Positions 35,189-44,907 of a stretch of 64,000 bases of DNA are shown here, one piece after another. The translations under genes were made by a program, and so were the position numbers. Source of the DNA: Listeria cossartiae subsp. cayugensis (GTDB lineage Bacteria > Bacillota > Bacilli > Lactobacillales > Listeriaceae); the NCBI RefSeq assembly GCF_014229095.1, contig NZ_JAARZC010000001.1, positions 558,001 through 622,000 of the forward strand, given 5' to 3'. How positions within the stretch are numbered: position 1 is the first letter of the stretch; every line of letters starts with the position of its first letter. The notes below the pieces were generated by a model, which was given only the letters and a program-made list of their open reading frames with translations, ran no database searches and was not told the origin of the DNA.

Positions 35189-36577
35189 ATGAAAAAAAGA
35201 TGGCTGATTTTTGCAATTCTACTTTTAATTGCAAGTGGATTTTTAAGTCCAAAAGCAGAAGCTGCAACAGATTATGGGAGCAGTTTCTTTACAAATGTAT
35301 CTTTACAAAATCAAAACGGGGTACCAGCAACCAATTTTAAAGAAAATAGTAGGGTGCGAGTGGCATATGATTTTGTGATTACACAGCCAGTTACAAGCGG
35401 AGAAACCATGACATTAACCATTCCCAACCAGCTGAAATTGATTAATTTTGGCGGATTTCCTGTAGATGATGCTGCGGGAAACACTATCGCCAATGCAACA
35501 ATTGACCCAACAACGGGAACTATCACCTTGACATTTACCGATTACGTTAATACACATACAGATTTAAGTGGTAGCCTTTATTACAACGCAACGTTTAACA
35601 GCAAAAATATTCAAACAGATCAAGTGAATCCGATTCTTTTTCCTGTGAACAATACGACCGAAACGATAAATGCCTTTATTGGCAAAGTGAATACTGGTGG
35701 CGGAACAGGTTCCCCAACAATTGTTTTTAAACAAGGGCGAATGGATGATAAGGACAACAGCATTTTACATTGGACTGTTACTCTGAATAATGCATTGACA
35801 CCAATTGATAATGCGATTTATACCGATACACTCGGTTCAGGTCAAAATCTGATTGGCAGTGCAACAATCAAATACCGCGATGCCAATAAAAAAGTTATCA
35901 AGACAAATATCCAACCGATTGCGCTGGATCCCGACCGTAATTTTGAACTATCTATCGGAACATTAAACAATCAATCTGTCGTCATTACTTATGATACGAA
36001 AATTACGACAAAACAAAAAAGCTATACGAATAAAGCAACTCTTTCTGGTGACAATTTAGATCCAGTTTCGAGAAACGCGACGGTTAATGATTACAGCAGT
36101 GGCGGGCAAGGGTCAGGAACTGCACCACCAGTCAAAGAAGAACCACCATTCATCCCAGCCGAAAAGCAACCGATTGAAAAAACAGTGGAAACAGACTTTG
36201 GCCCACTGGAAGTTGTCAAAGATTCCGAACAAAACGGCAAAATCAAAGTTATTTATAAAGTGAAAAGTGGCGATACATTACCAGGTGTAGCGAAAAAATT
36301 CGATGTCACCGTTTCAGAAATAAAAGACTGGAATAATCTTACATCTGACACATTACAAACAGGGCAAAAACTGCAATTAACGATTGAAAAAACATTGTTA
36401 TCAAAAATCACTGTCCCACCAGTGCAAAAAGTGACAAGCACAACGAGAGTAGATGGTTTAGTGAGCGGGGGTGCGACAGGTACATTGCCACATACGGGGG
36501 ACACTAGTCCGGTTATTCCATTTGTGACAGGGTTAAGCTTGATTGCACTTGGTTTTACATTTGGACGTAGGAATTAA
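35189..36577 (+). CDS. LPXTG-anchored wall protein with collagen-binding-like and LysM domains
   Basis: A 462-residue surface protein. Signal peptide 1-25 ([24 protein letters not shown]). Residues about 27-290 resemble two MSCRAMM/collagen-binding-type Ig-like adhesin domains. A Pro-rich linker (about 305-345) leads to one LysM domain (VKSGDTL...KKFDV...LQTGQKLQL, about 353-400). The sortase signal LPHTG starts at residue 433, then a hydrophobic span and FGRRN tail. It should be linked to peptidoglycan by sortase A, and LysM may add glycan contact. The start is ATG 35189; ATG 35180 is one base from GGGGGA, too close. A SigB-type promoter lies upstream. Confidence 0.9.
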   Translation: MKKRWLIFAILLLIASGFLSPKAEAATDYGSSFFTNVSLQNQNGVPATNFKENSRVRVAYDFVITQPVTSGETMTLTIPNQLKLINFGGFPVDDAAGNTIANATIDPTTGTITLTFTDYVNTHTDLSGSLYYNATFNSKNIQTDQVNPILFPVNNTTETINAFIGKVNTGGGTGSPTIVFKQGRMDDKDNSILHWTVTLNNALTPIDNAIYTDTLGSGQNLIGSATIKYRDANKKVIKTNIQPIALDPDRNFELSIGTLNNQSVVITYDTKITTKQKSYTNKATLSGDNLDPVSRNATVNDYSSGGQGSGTAPPVKEEPPFIPAEKQPIEKTVETDFGPLEVVKDSEQNGKIKVIYKVKSGDTLPGVAKKFDVTVSEIKDWNNLTSDTLQTGQKLQLTIEKTLLSKITVPPVQKVTSTTRVDGLVSGGATGTLPHTGDTSPVIPFVTGLSLIALGFTFGRRN

Positions 36578-36622
36578 AAAACAGGAAGCGCTAGAGTAAA
36601 ACTCGCGCTTCCTGTTTTTTTA
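36577..36622. terminator. Bidirectional terminator between wall protein and secreted Ig-like protein genes
   Basis: Hairpin AACAGGAAGCGC / GCGCTTCCTGTT flanked by A and T runs, between convergent genes. Confidence 0.9.
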
Positions 36623-37096
36623 TAAAAGATGACCTTTTTTTCGCTGCGTCATCATTTGATTTTTAGAAGAGTCATGAAATGTTTTCGAGCCTTTCTTTGG
36701 CTTTTCCGGAAGGTTAATCGTGATAGTTTTGCTTTCAGCCTTTCCGTCGGCCGTTGTCGCGGTAATCGTAACTAAATTATTGCCAGGTTGCAAATTATCT
36801 AAAGTAAATTGGTGGTTTTCAGTGCTACCAGCAATTGTTTGCGTTTGATTATTGATTTTGGCGGTAATCGTTGCTGCGGTTTCGGTTACAAACATTAATT
36901 CCGCGCTATTTTTCGTCGTTTCGATATAAGGATCTTGAATAGAATAAGGGAGAAACATTTCCATTAATTCGCTCGTCGTTGCTGTTGTATAAGTGGTTCC
37001 AGTAGCTTCTTTTTGTGCGTGGGCTATTTCTGGAAGCCAGTTTAATGTAAGCGACAAAAGCGCAATTATTACTAGAATATAACCTTTTTTCTTCAT
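36620..37096 (-). CDS. Secreted protein with bacterial Ig-like domain
   Basis: A 158-residue exported protein: signal peptide about 1-28 (KKKGYILVIIALLSLTLNWLPEIAHA), a short region DPYIETTKNSAELMF and a bacterial Ig-like domain (ATITAKINNQTQTIAG... NNLVTITATTADGKAESKTITINLP), then a basic tail SKTFHDSSKNQMMTQRKKG. No sortase motif, so it is likely secreted or loosely wall-held through the tail. The start is ATG 37096, eight bases after AAGGGG. It converges with the LPXTG gene. Function unknown. Confidence 0.8.
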   Translation of the reverse strand: MKKKGYILVIIALLSLTLNWLPEIAHAQKEATGTTYTTATTSELMEMFLPYSIQDPYIETTKNSAELMFVTETAATITAKINNQTQTIAGSTENHQFTLDNLQPGNNLVTITATTADGKAESKTITINLPEKPKKGSKTFHDSSKNQMMTQRKKGHLL

Positions 37097-37231
37097 TATT
37101 CTCACCCCTTCTTGTTACATTATAAAAAACAAATATGAACAAACTATGAATAAAACATGATACTTTTAAAAAAGATCGCTTCCATTTTAGTAATTATTAA
37201 CGTAAGATAAAAAGAAAAAAGGAGTAGAGCA

Positions 37232-37714
37232 ATGGAACTTGAAAATTTAGAAAAGAAATTACCGGAGAAAATTAAAACAGTTTGGCGGCAAACAGAGGGA
37301 ATTGCGGTCTTAGTGTTTCTGCTTTGTTCGGTTGCAGCAGCGATTATTTTGTATTATGCAGAAGTTTCGGTTTGGTGGAGCGCGATTGGCTTTGGTTTGA
37401 CCGCTATCTATGCTGTATTTATCTACTTATTCATTATTCCGTTTCGTTTTGCACGTTGGAGCTATCAGATTAAACCAGACGAAATGGAAATTCAGCACGG
37501 TATTATTTTTAGAAGTCGTGTCTTAATTCCGATGATTCGCATTCAACACGTGGAAACAGAGCAAGGCCCACTACTTAGAAGACAAAAATTAGTTTCTTTA
37601 TCGATTACAACAGCAGCAAGAACACATAAAATTGAAGCGGTAAACGAGTCAGAGTCGGATGAACTTAGACATCATATTCTTGAACTTGTGAAGGTGGCGA
37701 AAGAAGATGTTTGA
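37232..37714 (+). CDS. PH-domain membrane protein (YdbS-like)
   Basis: A 160-residue membrane protein with two N-terminal hydrophobic helices (IAVLVFLLCSVAAAIILYY, WWSAIGFGLTAIYAVFIYLFIIPF) and a bacterial PH domain (bPH2, DUF304): MEIQHGIIFRSRVLIPMIRIQHVETEQGPLLRRQKLVSL. It matches YdbS of Bacillus. Its gene overlaps that of the YdbT-like protein by 8 bases, and such pairs are common. In Bacillus, ydbS-ydbT helps resist some cell-envelope-active compounds; the molecular role is unclear. Confidence 0.87.
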   Translation: MELENLEKKLPEKIKTVWRQTEGIAVLVFLLCSVAAAIILYYAEVSVWWSAIGFGLTAIYAVFIYLFIIPFRFARWSYQIKPDEMEIQHGIIFRSRVLIPMIRIQHVETEQGPLLRRQKLVSLSITTAARTHKIEAVNESESDELRHHILELVKVAKEDV

Positions 37715-39182
37715 AGAAAGACGCCTCCATCCAATCGCCCTCATTAAAGAAATAATTACGAACGTAAGACGCAATATCGTCCCAATCGTTGTCGGCTTAT
37801 TTTCGGTTTTTCGAGCAATTAATAGCAACGGTTACTTGCCAAACTGGGCGGTATATTTGATTATTGCTGTCGTTATTTTGCTCATTTTAACCCCAGCCAT
37901 TTTAAAATACATTACATATAAATACACACTAGAAGACCAAGGGATTCGTATTAAATACGGTTTGATTTTCCGGAAAAACACATACATACCTTACGAACGC
38001 ATTCAAACCGTCCAAAAAAAGCAGTGGTTTTTCTTCATCCCATTTAATGTCTGCCAAGTTTTAATTGAAACAGCAGGCGGAAAAGGGAAAGCAGAAGCCG
38101 ACCTAGTTGCTGTGCCTGTTGGTGTGGTTGATGAATTAAAAGACTTACGCGACGGCAAAAAAGCAGCCATTCAGGAAGTCACACCAGAAACTGAGGAACC
38201 AGCAGTTGAAGTAGTCGAAGCACCAGAAAAAACTGTCATGCTCCAAACAAAACAACTGATTTTAATGGCCGTCACATCCGGCGGCGTTTTCGGTACACTT
38301 ATAATCGTCCTTGCGTTCATGCAACAATTCCGTGAAGTTATCCCGACCGACTGGATGGAAGCGCAAGCCGAACAACTTTGGAAAATGGGCATCATCGTGC
38401 TCATCGTTTTAATTGTCCTCATTCTTTTAGTATTATGGGGCATTTCGATTGTGACGACTTTGTTCAAATATTTCCAGTTCAAATTGATGAAATATCCCAA
38501 TTCACTTGTAGTGGAAAAAGGGCTGTTAGAACGTAATCACACAACAATTTCATTAGCTCGTATTCAAGGGATTACGATTATCGAATCTCCTTTACGTCAA
38601 ATGCTCGGTTTAGTTGCGGTCAAAGTGATAACTGCTGGAAACTCAGGCGATGAAAAACAGTCCGGCGACATTTTACTTTTACCAATTATGAAAAAAGAAT
38701 TAGCCCTACAAACCTTAAAAGAAATGCTACCAGATTATTTATTCGAAATGGAAACAATGGAACGTGCACCAAAAATCAGTTTGCGCAGATTTTTACGAAT
38801 TTACTTAATCTGGACAATTATCCCGGCCGTTATAGCTAGTATATTATTTTTCCCATTCGGCTTAATTAGCATCATTTTGCCAGTTTTAGCGGGAATAAAA
38901 GCAATAGCCAGCTACCGCGCGACAGGTGTTTTCACAGACAACCACACACTTCTCGTCCAGTCGCGGCCGATTTTTTCCAAATTAACGCACATCATCCGCA
39001 AAGAACGAATCCAGGGCTTGCGGTTAAGACAGAGCATTTGGATGGAAAAGGGCAAATCCAGCCACTTAAATGTTTGGCTTAAATCCGGAAGTACGAGCGC
39101 CGAGGCCTACGTTCGCTACATACACCAAGACCAAGCTATCGCCATCTACAACTGGTACAGCCCGTCCGAAACAAGCAATTAA
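37707..39182 (+). CDS. PH-domain membrane protein (YdbT-like)
   Basis: A 491-residue membrane protein with several hydrophobic segments in pairs and repeated bPH2 modules: DQGIRIKYGLIFRKNTYIPYERIQTVQ (about 75), NSLVVEKGLLERNHTTISLARIQGI (about 265) and a third near HTLLVQSRPIFSKLTHIIRKERIQGLRL (about 415). This is the YdbT architecture. It is translationally coupled to the YdbS-like gene. A linker about 150-175 is acidic and low complexity. The pair probably forms one complex in the membrane. Confidence 0.87.
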   Translation: MFEERRLHPIALIKEIITNVRRNIVPIVVGLFSVFRAINSNGYLPNWAVYLIIAVVILLILTPAILKYITYKYTLEDQGIRIKYGLIFRKNTYIPYERIQTVQKKQWFFFIPFNVCQVLIETAGGKGKAEADLVAVPVGVVDELKDLRDGKKAAIQEVTPETEEPAVEVVEAPEKTVMLQTKQLILMAVTSGGVFGTLIIVLAFMQQFREVIPTDWMEAQAEQLWKMGIIVLIVLIVLILLVLWGISIVTTLFKYFQFKLMKYPNSLVVEKGLLERNHTTISLARIQGITIIESPLRQMLGLVAVKVITAGNSGDEKQSGDILLLPIMKKELALQTLKEMLPDYLFEMETMERAPKISLRRFLRIYLIWTIIPAVIASILFFPFGLISIILPVLAGIKAIASYRATGVFTDNHTLLVQSRPIFSKLTHIIRKERIQGLRLRQSIWMEKGKSSHLNVWLKSGSTSAEAYVRYIHQDQAIAIYNWYSPSETSN

Positions 39183-39183
39183 A

Positions 39184-39256
39184 AAAGAGAGCATACCACT
39201 CGCGAAAAATCTGCTGAATTAAGCGCACGATTTTTCGCGGATGGATGTTCTTTTAT
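39184..39256 (+). terminator. Large hairpin, probable terminator after ydbT-like gene
   Basis: A perfect 11-bp stem, CGCGAAAAATC (39201-39211) with GATTTTTCGCG (39229-39239), inside a weaker outer pairing, followed by TTCTTTTATTTTTT. Larger than a usual terminator. Confidence 0.55.
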
Positions 39257-39333
39257 TTTTTGTTCAATTACGTGGAAATCTGGTAAAATAGATAGAATAA
39301 ACGAAGCAATTGTTAGAGAGGATTGGTTAAGTA

Positions 39334-40713
39334 GTGAAACATATAGTCATTATCGGAGGCGGCCTATCGGGGCTTGCAGCAGCGTATGAACTACAAAAAA
39401 CACATCCGAATTATACTTGGGAATTAGTAGAAAAAGACGAAAAATTAGGCGGGAAATTCGAAACGGTAAAGCGTGACGGATTTTTAATTGAAAAAGGGCC
39501 GGATTCCTTTTTAGCTAGAAAACCAGCTGGTGTAGGATTAGTGAAGGATTTAGGTCTTGAGGATAAACTAATTGCTAACGCGACGGGAAGGTCGTACATT
39601 TATCATCAAAAAGCGCTCCATCCTATTCCAGAGGGCTCAGTAATGGGAATCCCAACTGATAAACAGGCCTTGCTTGCAAGCACACTCGTATCAGAAATTG
39701 GCAAAGCGCGGGCATTGCAAGAACCAACGATCGAACCAAACAATCAACCAAATGATCAAGCACTTGGCGATTTTTTTGAAGCACGTTTCGGTAAAGAATT
39801 AGTGAAAACAATTATCGAACCGCTATTATCAGGAATTTACGCGGGTGATATTTATAAAATGAGTTTGCGTGCCACTTTTCCACAGTTTGAACAGGCCGTT
39901 AAAAAGTACGGCAATCTGATGGACGGCTTGCAAGAAAGCAGCATGCAAACGACAGGAACAAAGGCGACAATTGGTGCTTTTCGAACATTAGAAGGTGGAC
40001 TAGATACGTTGCCAAAAGCGATTGCGGACGCGCTGCCGCCAGAAAATTTGCACACAGCGAAACAAGCAACGGAAATCACGAGAAAGAATAGTTCCTATGA
40101 AATTGCCTTCGCTGATGGAGATAAAATGACCGCAGATGGCGTGATTATTGCTGCTACCCATGATGCGTTAATCCATTTACTAGCAGAAACAACTACCGAA
40201 CCGTTTGCGCGACAACCACTAACGACACTCGCGACCGTTTCGCTAGCATACAACGAAAAAGATGTGCCGATTTTGCCAGATGGAACAGGCTATTTAGTGG
40301 CTCGAACTGCGCCATATAAAACAACAGCCTGCACATGGGTTCAGAAAAAATGGCCACACATGGTGCCGAAAGATAAAATGTTGCTACGCGGTTTTGTAGG
40401 TAAAGCTGGTGAAACATGGTTAGAACAAGCAAGCGATGAAGCCATCGTCACAGCTGTTTTGTCGGATTATGCGGAAATAATGGACCTCCATGCCGCGCCA
40501 CTTTTTTATGAAGTGAGCCGAATGAAATCAGCGATGCCGCAATACTTAGTCAACCATCAAGACCGTTTAAAACAATTGAAAAAGAATATCCAGACAGATT
40601 ATCCGGGCGTTTATTTTGCCGGAATGAGTTACGAAGGCGTCGGAATCCCAGACTGTATCGCGGGAGCACAGACGGCTGTTACTGAATTAGCAGACTACTT
40701 GGAAGAGGTGTAA
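39334..40713 (+). CDS. hemY: Coproporphyrinogen/protoporphyrinogen III oxidase (HemY/CgoX type)
   Basis: A 459-residue FAD enzyme. The dinucleotide fold is at the start (IVIIGGGLSGLAAAYELQ), followed by EKDEKLGGKFET, GPDSFLARKP, and a C-terminal FAD segment YPGVYFAGMSYEGVGIPDCIAGAQ. In Firmicutes this oxygen-dependent enzyme oxidises coproporphyrinogen III to coproporphyrin III in the haem pathway and is called CgoX. The start is GTG 39334 behind AGAGGA. The acpS gene follows one base after its stop, so hemY, acpS and alr lie in one cluster. Confidence 0.93.
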   Translation: MKHIVIIGGGLSGLAAAYELQKTHPNYTWELVEKDEKLGGKFETVKRDGFLIEKGPDSFLARKPAGVGLVKDLGLEDKLIANATGRSYIYHQKALHPIPEGSVMGIPTDKQALLASTLVSEIGKARALQEPTIEPNNQPNDQALGDFFEARFGKELVKTIIEPLLSGIYAGDIYKMSLRATFPQFEQAVKKYGNLMDGLQESSMQTTGTKATIGAFRTLEGGLDTLPKAIADALPPENLHTAKQATEITRKNSSYEIAFADGDKMTADGVIIAATHDALIHLLAETTTEPFARQPLTTLATVSLAYNEKDVPILPDGTGYLVARTAPYKTTACTWVQKKWPHMVPKDKMLLRGFVGKAGETWLEQASDEAIVTAVLSDYAEIMDLHAAPLFYEVSRMKSAMPQYLVNHQDRLKQLKKNIQTDYPGVYFAGMSYEGVGIPDCIAGAQTAVTELADYLEEV

Positions 40714-40714
40714 C

Positions 40715-41071
40715 ATGATTAAAGGAATTGGGCTAGATATGATTGATTTAGACCGCGTAAAACAGGTGGTGGAAAAGAATCCACGTTTTATCGAGCGCGT
40801 TTTAACTGAAAAAGAAATTAACCAATATGAAAAATACGAAGGTGGCCGCAAAATCGAATTTTTAGCTGGTCGTTTTGCTGCCAAGGAAGCGTATGCCAAA
40901 GCAAATGGAACTGGTTTTGGGAAACATTTAAGTTTTACTGATGTGGAAATTTTGCAAGTAGAGGATGGGCGACCACATGTTACTTTGCCAGCCAAACCGG
41001 GCGAAAATGTTTTTGTAAGTATTACCCACACAGCCAGATCAGCCGCAGCGCAAGTGATAATTGAAATATAG
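40715..41071 (+). CDS. acpS: Holo-[acyl-carrier-protein] synthase
   Basis: A 118-residue phosphopantetheinyl transferase that activates acyl carrier protein with the arm from CoA. Motifs: IKGIGLDMIDLDRV with the metal-binding Asp, and FLAGRFAAKEAYAKANGTG with the Glu/Lys pair. C-terminal VSITHTARSAAAQVI. Full length for AcpS. It sits between hemY and alr with short spacings, the usual acpS-alr order in Firmicutes. Confidence 0.96.
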   Translation: MIKGIGLDMIDLDRVKQVVEKNPRFIERVLTEKEINQYEKYEGGRKIEFLAGRFAAKEAYAKANGTGFGKHLSFTDVEILQVEDGRPHVTLPAKPGENVFVSITHTARSAAAQVIIEI

Positions 41072-41089
41072 AAAGGAACGTGAACGATC

Positions 41090-42196
41090 ATGGTGACAGG
41101 CTGGCATCGTCCGACATGGATTGAAATAGACCGCGCAGCAATTCGCGAAAATATAAAAAATGAACAAAAGCAACTACCAGAAAATGTCGCTTTATGGGCC
41201 GTTGTAAAAGCTAATGCTTATGGTCACGGTATTATTGAAGTAGCCAAAACGGCGAAAGAAGCAGGCGCTAAAGGTTTTTGTGTTGCTATTTTAGATGAGG
41301 CGATTGCCCTGAGAGAAGCTGGCTTTCAAGACGACTTTATTCTCGTACTCGGCGCAACAAAAAAAGAAGATGCAAACCTTGCAGCGAAAAATCAAATTGC
41401 ACTCACCGTTTTCCGAGAAGACTGGTTGGATGACCTCGTATTAGAAGCGCCACTTAGGATTCATTTGAAAGTAGACAGTGGTATGGGGCGTCTTGGGATT
41501 CGCAGTACGGAAGAAGCGCAACGCATCGAAACGAAAATTGCTAAAAATAAGCAACTACAATTAGAAGGTATCTACACACATTTTGCGACAGCAGACCAAC
41601 TAGAAACAAGCTATTTCGAACAACAATTAGCTAACTTCACAGCAATTTTAACAAGTTTAGCCACACGCCCAGCCATCGTTCATACTGCCAATTCAGCTGC
41701 TTCATTACTACAGCCGCAAATTGGATTTGATGCGATTCGCTTTGGGATTTCGATGTATGGTTTAACACCTTCACCGGAAATTAAAACTAGTTTGCCATTC
41801 GAGCTGAAACCTGCGCTAGCCCTTTATACCGAAATGGTGCACGTGAAAGAACTCGCGCCAGGTGATAGTGTTAGCTACGGCGCAACCTATACAGCGACAG
41901 AAAGAGAGTGGGTTGCTACTTTACCAATTGGCTACGCAGACGGACTTATTCGCCATTACAGTGGATTCCACGTTTTAGTAGACGGACAACTAGCTCCCAT
42001 CATCGGAAGAGTTTGCATGGACCAAACAATCATCAAACTACCACACGAATTTCAAACTGGTTCAAAAGTAACGATAATTGGCGTAGATCATGGAAACACG
42101 ATAACAGCAGATGATGCAGCAGAATATTTAGATACCATTAATTATGAAGTTACTTGTTTGTTAACCGAAAGAATACCAAGGAAATACATCCATTAG
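41090..42196 (+). CDS. alr: Alanine racemase
   Basis: A 368-residue PLP enzyme that makes D-alanine for peptidoglycan. Seen: [13 protein letters not shown] with the PLP lysine, [33 protein letters not shown], the catalytic tyrosine in [22 protein letters not shown] and [10 protein letters not shown]. Full length. It feeds D-alanine to ddl elsewhere in this window. Followed by about 200 AT-rich bases without a gene and then mazEF. Confidence 0.96.
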   Translation: MVTGWHRPTWIEIDRAAIRENIKNEQKQLPENVALWAVVKANAYGHGIIEVAKTAKEAGAKGFCVAILDEAIALREAGFQDDFILVLGATKKEDANLAAKNQIALTVFREDWLDDLVLEAPLRIHLKVDSGMGRLGIRSTEEAQRIETKIAKNKQLQLEGIYTHFATADQLETSYFEQQLANFTAILTSLATRPAIVHTANSAASLLQPQIGFDAIRFGISMYGLTPSPEIKTSLPFELKPALALYTEMVHVKELAPGDSVSYGATYTATEREWVATLPIGYADGLIRHYSGFHVLVDGQLAPIIGRVCMDQTIIKLPHEFQTGSKVTIIGVDHGNTITADDAAEYLDTINYEVTCLLTERIPRKYIH

Positions 42197-42402
42197 AAGG
42201 TAATATTCGTGCTTTTTTGCGGAGAAGCGTTTATAATCTAACATATGAAACTTTATAGCTATATATAGGACTTAAGGGAGTAACGTCAATCAGGACTGTA
42301 ACATTCTTAACAATAAAAAGCGAAATAACTCTTTTCTTCATGGCGTGATAATGGTACGATATAGTTGTTACTTACAGGTACGAGGCTTTGGGGGTGTGAC
42401 AC

Positions 42403-42681
42403 GTGTTAGAGAAAGAAAAGCGGATGATAATATCCGTAGAACTGACACAGGAAATGGTACAAGAACTCGACGTAGTTGTAGAAAAAGAAAAAATGGGGCG
42501 GAGTGAAGTTATAATGGAAGCAACGCAACAATTTTTACAGGAGAAAAGGGCTCGCGAATTAAGAGACGAGATGGAGCGCGGTTATGCAGAAATGGCGACA
42601 ATTAATTTCGCTATCGCATGCGAGTGTACCCATGTCGAAGCAGAGGCAGAAGACAGGAATATTAGTATTTTAGGAGGTTAA
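42403..42681 (+). CDS. mazE: MazE-type antitoxin (ribbon-helix-helix)
   Basis: A 92-residue antitoxin with an N-terminal ribbon-helix-helix DNA-binding domain (RMIISVELTQEMVQELDVVVEKEKMGRSEVIMEATQQFL) and a long acidic C-terminal tail that wraps the toxin. It is the counterpart of Bacillus NdoAI/EndoAI. It neutralises MazF and, with it, represses the operon. The start is GTG 42403 after GGGGGTG; a later ATG (42424) would remove part of the strand before the helix. mazF follows six bases after the stop. Confidence 0.92.
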   Translation: MLEKEKRMIISVELTQEMVQELDVVVEKEKMGRSEVIMEATQQFLQEKRARELRDEMERGYAEMATINFAIACECTHVEAEAEDRNISILGG

Positions 42682-42687
42682 TGGCTG

Positions 42688-43032
42688 ATGGTGAAGCGTG
42701 GTGACGTATACTACGCGGACCTTTCCCCCGTGGTCGGAAGCGAGCAAGGGGGAATACGGCCTGTTCTCATCATTCAAAATGATATTGGTAATAGATTCAG
42801 TCCAACTGTGATCGTGGCAGCAATAACTGCAAAAATTCAAAAAGCGAAGTTGCCAACACACGTGGAAGCTACTCGTAAAGATGGATTTGAAAGAGACTCT
42901 GTCATTCTTTTGGAACAAATTAGAACGATTGACAAACAGCGCCTGACAGATAAAATTACACATTTGGACGAAGAGTTAATGGCCAAGGTAAACAAGGCAC
43001 TTGAGGTCAGTCTAGGAGTAGTAGAATTTTAA
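42688..43032 (+). CDS. mazF: MazF endoribonuclease toxin
   Basis: A 114-residue sequence-specific mRNA interferase. It begins [31 protein letters not shown], with the catalytic Arg region, and has [23 protein letters not shown] and [17 protein letters not shown]. Matches the Bacillus NdoA/EndoA length and sequence type, which cuts at UACAU. Encoded directly after mazE, and just upstream of the sigB operon as in other Bacilli. Confidence 0.95.
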   Translation: MVKRGDVYYADLSPVVGSEQGGIRPVLIIQNDIGNRFSPTVIVAAITAKIQKAKLPTHVEATRKDGFERDSVILLEQIRTIDKQRLTDKITHLDEELMAKVNKALEVSLGVVEF

Positions 43033-43279
43033 TCCATCCTAAAAAATAACATACAATGATGAATGCAGGGCAAAAGGGTCTGACGTAATAATAACTCAAT
43101 ACATAATGACATAATTAACTGCTCTGACGAAACAGTAAGGACATCAGAAACCTACAAACAACGCGTATCAACTTACTCGCTAAATTTGTTTCTAATGTCT
43201 TTTTTTCGAAAGGTAGTTAATCAAAACAGAGTAAAAGAGAAAATTTGGTTAATAGTGGAGAAAGGTTGGAAAATAACTG

Positions 43280-44116
43280 ATGTATAAAGATTTTGCAAAC
43301 TTCATCCGTACAAATAAGGCAGATTTACTAAACGACTGGATGAATGAAATGGAGAAACAATCAGATCGGCTAATCAATGACATCGCCAAAGAAGCAATGT
43401 ATGAAGAAACCAGCAAAGAATTTGTTGATTTAATTGTTTCTAATGTTACTGAAAACGGCTCTAAATTCAATGAAAAACTAGATGATTTTGCAGAAAAAGT
43501 GGTCCACTTAGGTTGGCCAATCCATTTTGTCACCACAGGCCTACGAGTGTTTGGGCTTTTAGTATATACAGCAATGAGAGACGAAGATTTATTCTTAAAG
43601 AGAGAAGAAAAACCAGAAGACGATGCCTATTATCGCTTTGAAACATGGCTTTCCTCCATGTATAACAAAGTGGTCACTGCCTACGCGGATACGTGGGAAA
43701 AGACAGTTTCTATCCAAAAAAGTGCACTACAGGAATTATCCGCACCACTTTTGCCAATATTTGAAAAAATTTCTGTAATGCCTCTAATTGGAACGATTGA
43801 CACAGAAAGAGCGAAGTTAATCATAGAAAACTTGTTAATAGGTGTTGTAAAAAATCGGTCAGAAGTGGTTTTGATTGATATTACGGGAGTTCCTGTTGTT
43901 GATACAATGGTTGCGCACCATATCATTCAAGCGTCCGAAGCAGTTAGACTTGTCGGCTGTCAGGCAATGCTTGTAGGTATTAGACCAGAAATCGCGCAAA
44001 CAATCGTTAACTTGGGAATTGAATTAGATCAAATTATCACGACCAACACAATGAAAAAAGGCATGGAGCGTGCGCTAGCCTTGACGAACAGAGAGATAGT
44101 AGAAAAAGAGGGGTGA
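43280..44116 (+). CDS. rsbR: Stressosome scaffold protein RsbR
   Basis: A 278-residue protein with an N-terminal globin-like sensor domain (about 1-140) and a C-terminal STAS domain. The two threonines phosphorylated by RsbT are present: Thr175 (in GTIDTERAK) and Thr209 (in VVDTMVAHH). With RsbS it builds the large cytosolic stressosome that holds RsbT until stress. First gene of the sigB operon proper; its stop overlaps the region before rsbS, showing coupling. Confidence 0.96.
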   Translation: MYKDFANFIRTNKADLLNDWMNEMEKQSDRLINDIAKEAMYEETSKEFVDLIVSNVTENGSKFNEKLDDFAEKVVHLGWPIHFVTTGLRVFGLLVYTAMRDEDLFLKREEKPEDDAYYRFETWLSSMYNKVVTAYADTWEKTVSIQKSALQELSAPLLPIFEKISVMPLIGTIDTERAKLIIENLLIGVVKNRSEVVLIDITGVPVVDTMVAHHIIQASEAVRLVGCQAMLVGIRPEIAQTIVNLGIELDQIITTNTMKKGMERALALTNREIVEKEG

Positions 44117-44121
44117 ATACT

Positions 44122-44478
44122 GTGGGGATACCAATCTTAAAGTTAGGTGAATGTTTATTAATTTCTATCCAGAGTGAATTAGATGATCATACTGCGGTAG
44201 AATTCCAGGAAGATTTACTTGCAAAAATCCATGAAACGTCGGCCAGAGGAGTAGTCATTGATATAACTTCCATCGATTTTATTGATTCCTTTATTGCAAA
44301 AATTCTTGGAGACGTAGTGAGTATGTCTAAACTGATGGGTGCAAAAGTGGTTGTAACTGGGATACAGCCGGCAGTTGCGATTACACTAATTGAACTCGGA
44401 ATTACGTTTAGTGGAGTACTTTCGGCGATGGACCTTGAAAGTGGCCTGGAAAAACTTAAACAGGAATTGGGGGAATGA
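44122..44478 (+). CDS. rsbS: Stressosome protein RsbS
   Basis: A 118-residue single STAS-domain protein, core of the stressosome together with RsbR. The serine phosphorylated by RsbT is in [10 protein letters not shown], residue 56 with the start used here. GTG 44122 is chosen because it lies eight bases after GAGGGG; GTG 44113 overlaps the rsbR stop and is too close. Its stop overlaps the region before rsbT by a few bases. Confidence 0.95.
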
Positions 44479-44480
44479 AC

Positions 44481-44891
44481 ATGACATTCCAATCCTGCGT
44501 AAAGATAATTAATGAATGGGACATTGTAGCTGCAAGGCAACTAGGTAGAAAAATATCCAAAGAAATTGGCTTTGGAACAGTTGACCAAGCAAGAATTACA
44601 ACTGCCATCAGTGAATTAGCAAGAAATATTTTCCTCTATGCTGGACGAGGAGAAATCTGTATCGAAAAAGTAAGTGAGTCTGGCAAGCAAGGTATGATTA
44701 TTGTTGCCAAAGATAAAGGCCCAGGAATTGTAGACATTAGAAAAGTAATGCAAGATGGTTATACAACTTCGGGCGGTCTTGGAGCAGGTCTCCCAGGAGT
44801 CAAACGTTTAATGGACAGTTTTGATATTGAATCCAGTATTGAAGGCGATTCTAAAGGAACGGTAATTACAACAACGAAATGGGTTCGGTAA
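44481..44891 (+). CDS. rsbT: Serine/threonine kinase RsbT
   Basis: A 136-residue GHKL-fold kinase. N-box ITTAISELARNIFLYAG, and the ATP-lid region DKGPGIVDI and GGLGAGLPGVKRLMD are visible. It phosphorylates RsbR and RsbS under stress, is released, and then activates the phosphatase RsbU. ATG 44481 is seven bases after GGGGGA and aligns with Bacillus RsbT; ATG 44475 overlaps the rsbS stop. Confidence 0.96.
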   Translation: MTFQSCVKIINEWDIVAARQLGRKISKEIGFGTVDQARITTAISELARNIFLYAGRGEICIEKVSESGKQGMIIVAKDKGPGIVDIRKVMQDGYTTSGGLGAGLPGVKRLMDSFDIESSIEGDSKGTVITTTKWVR

Positions 44892-44907
44892 GGAGAGCTA
44901 GAAAAAA

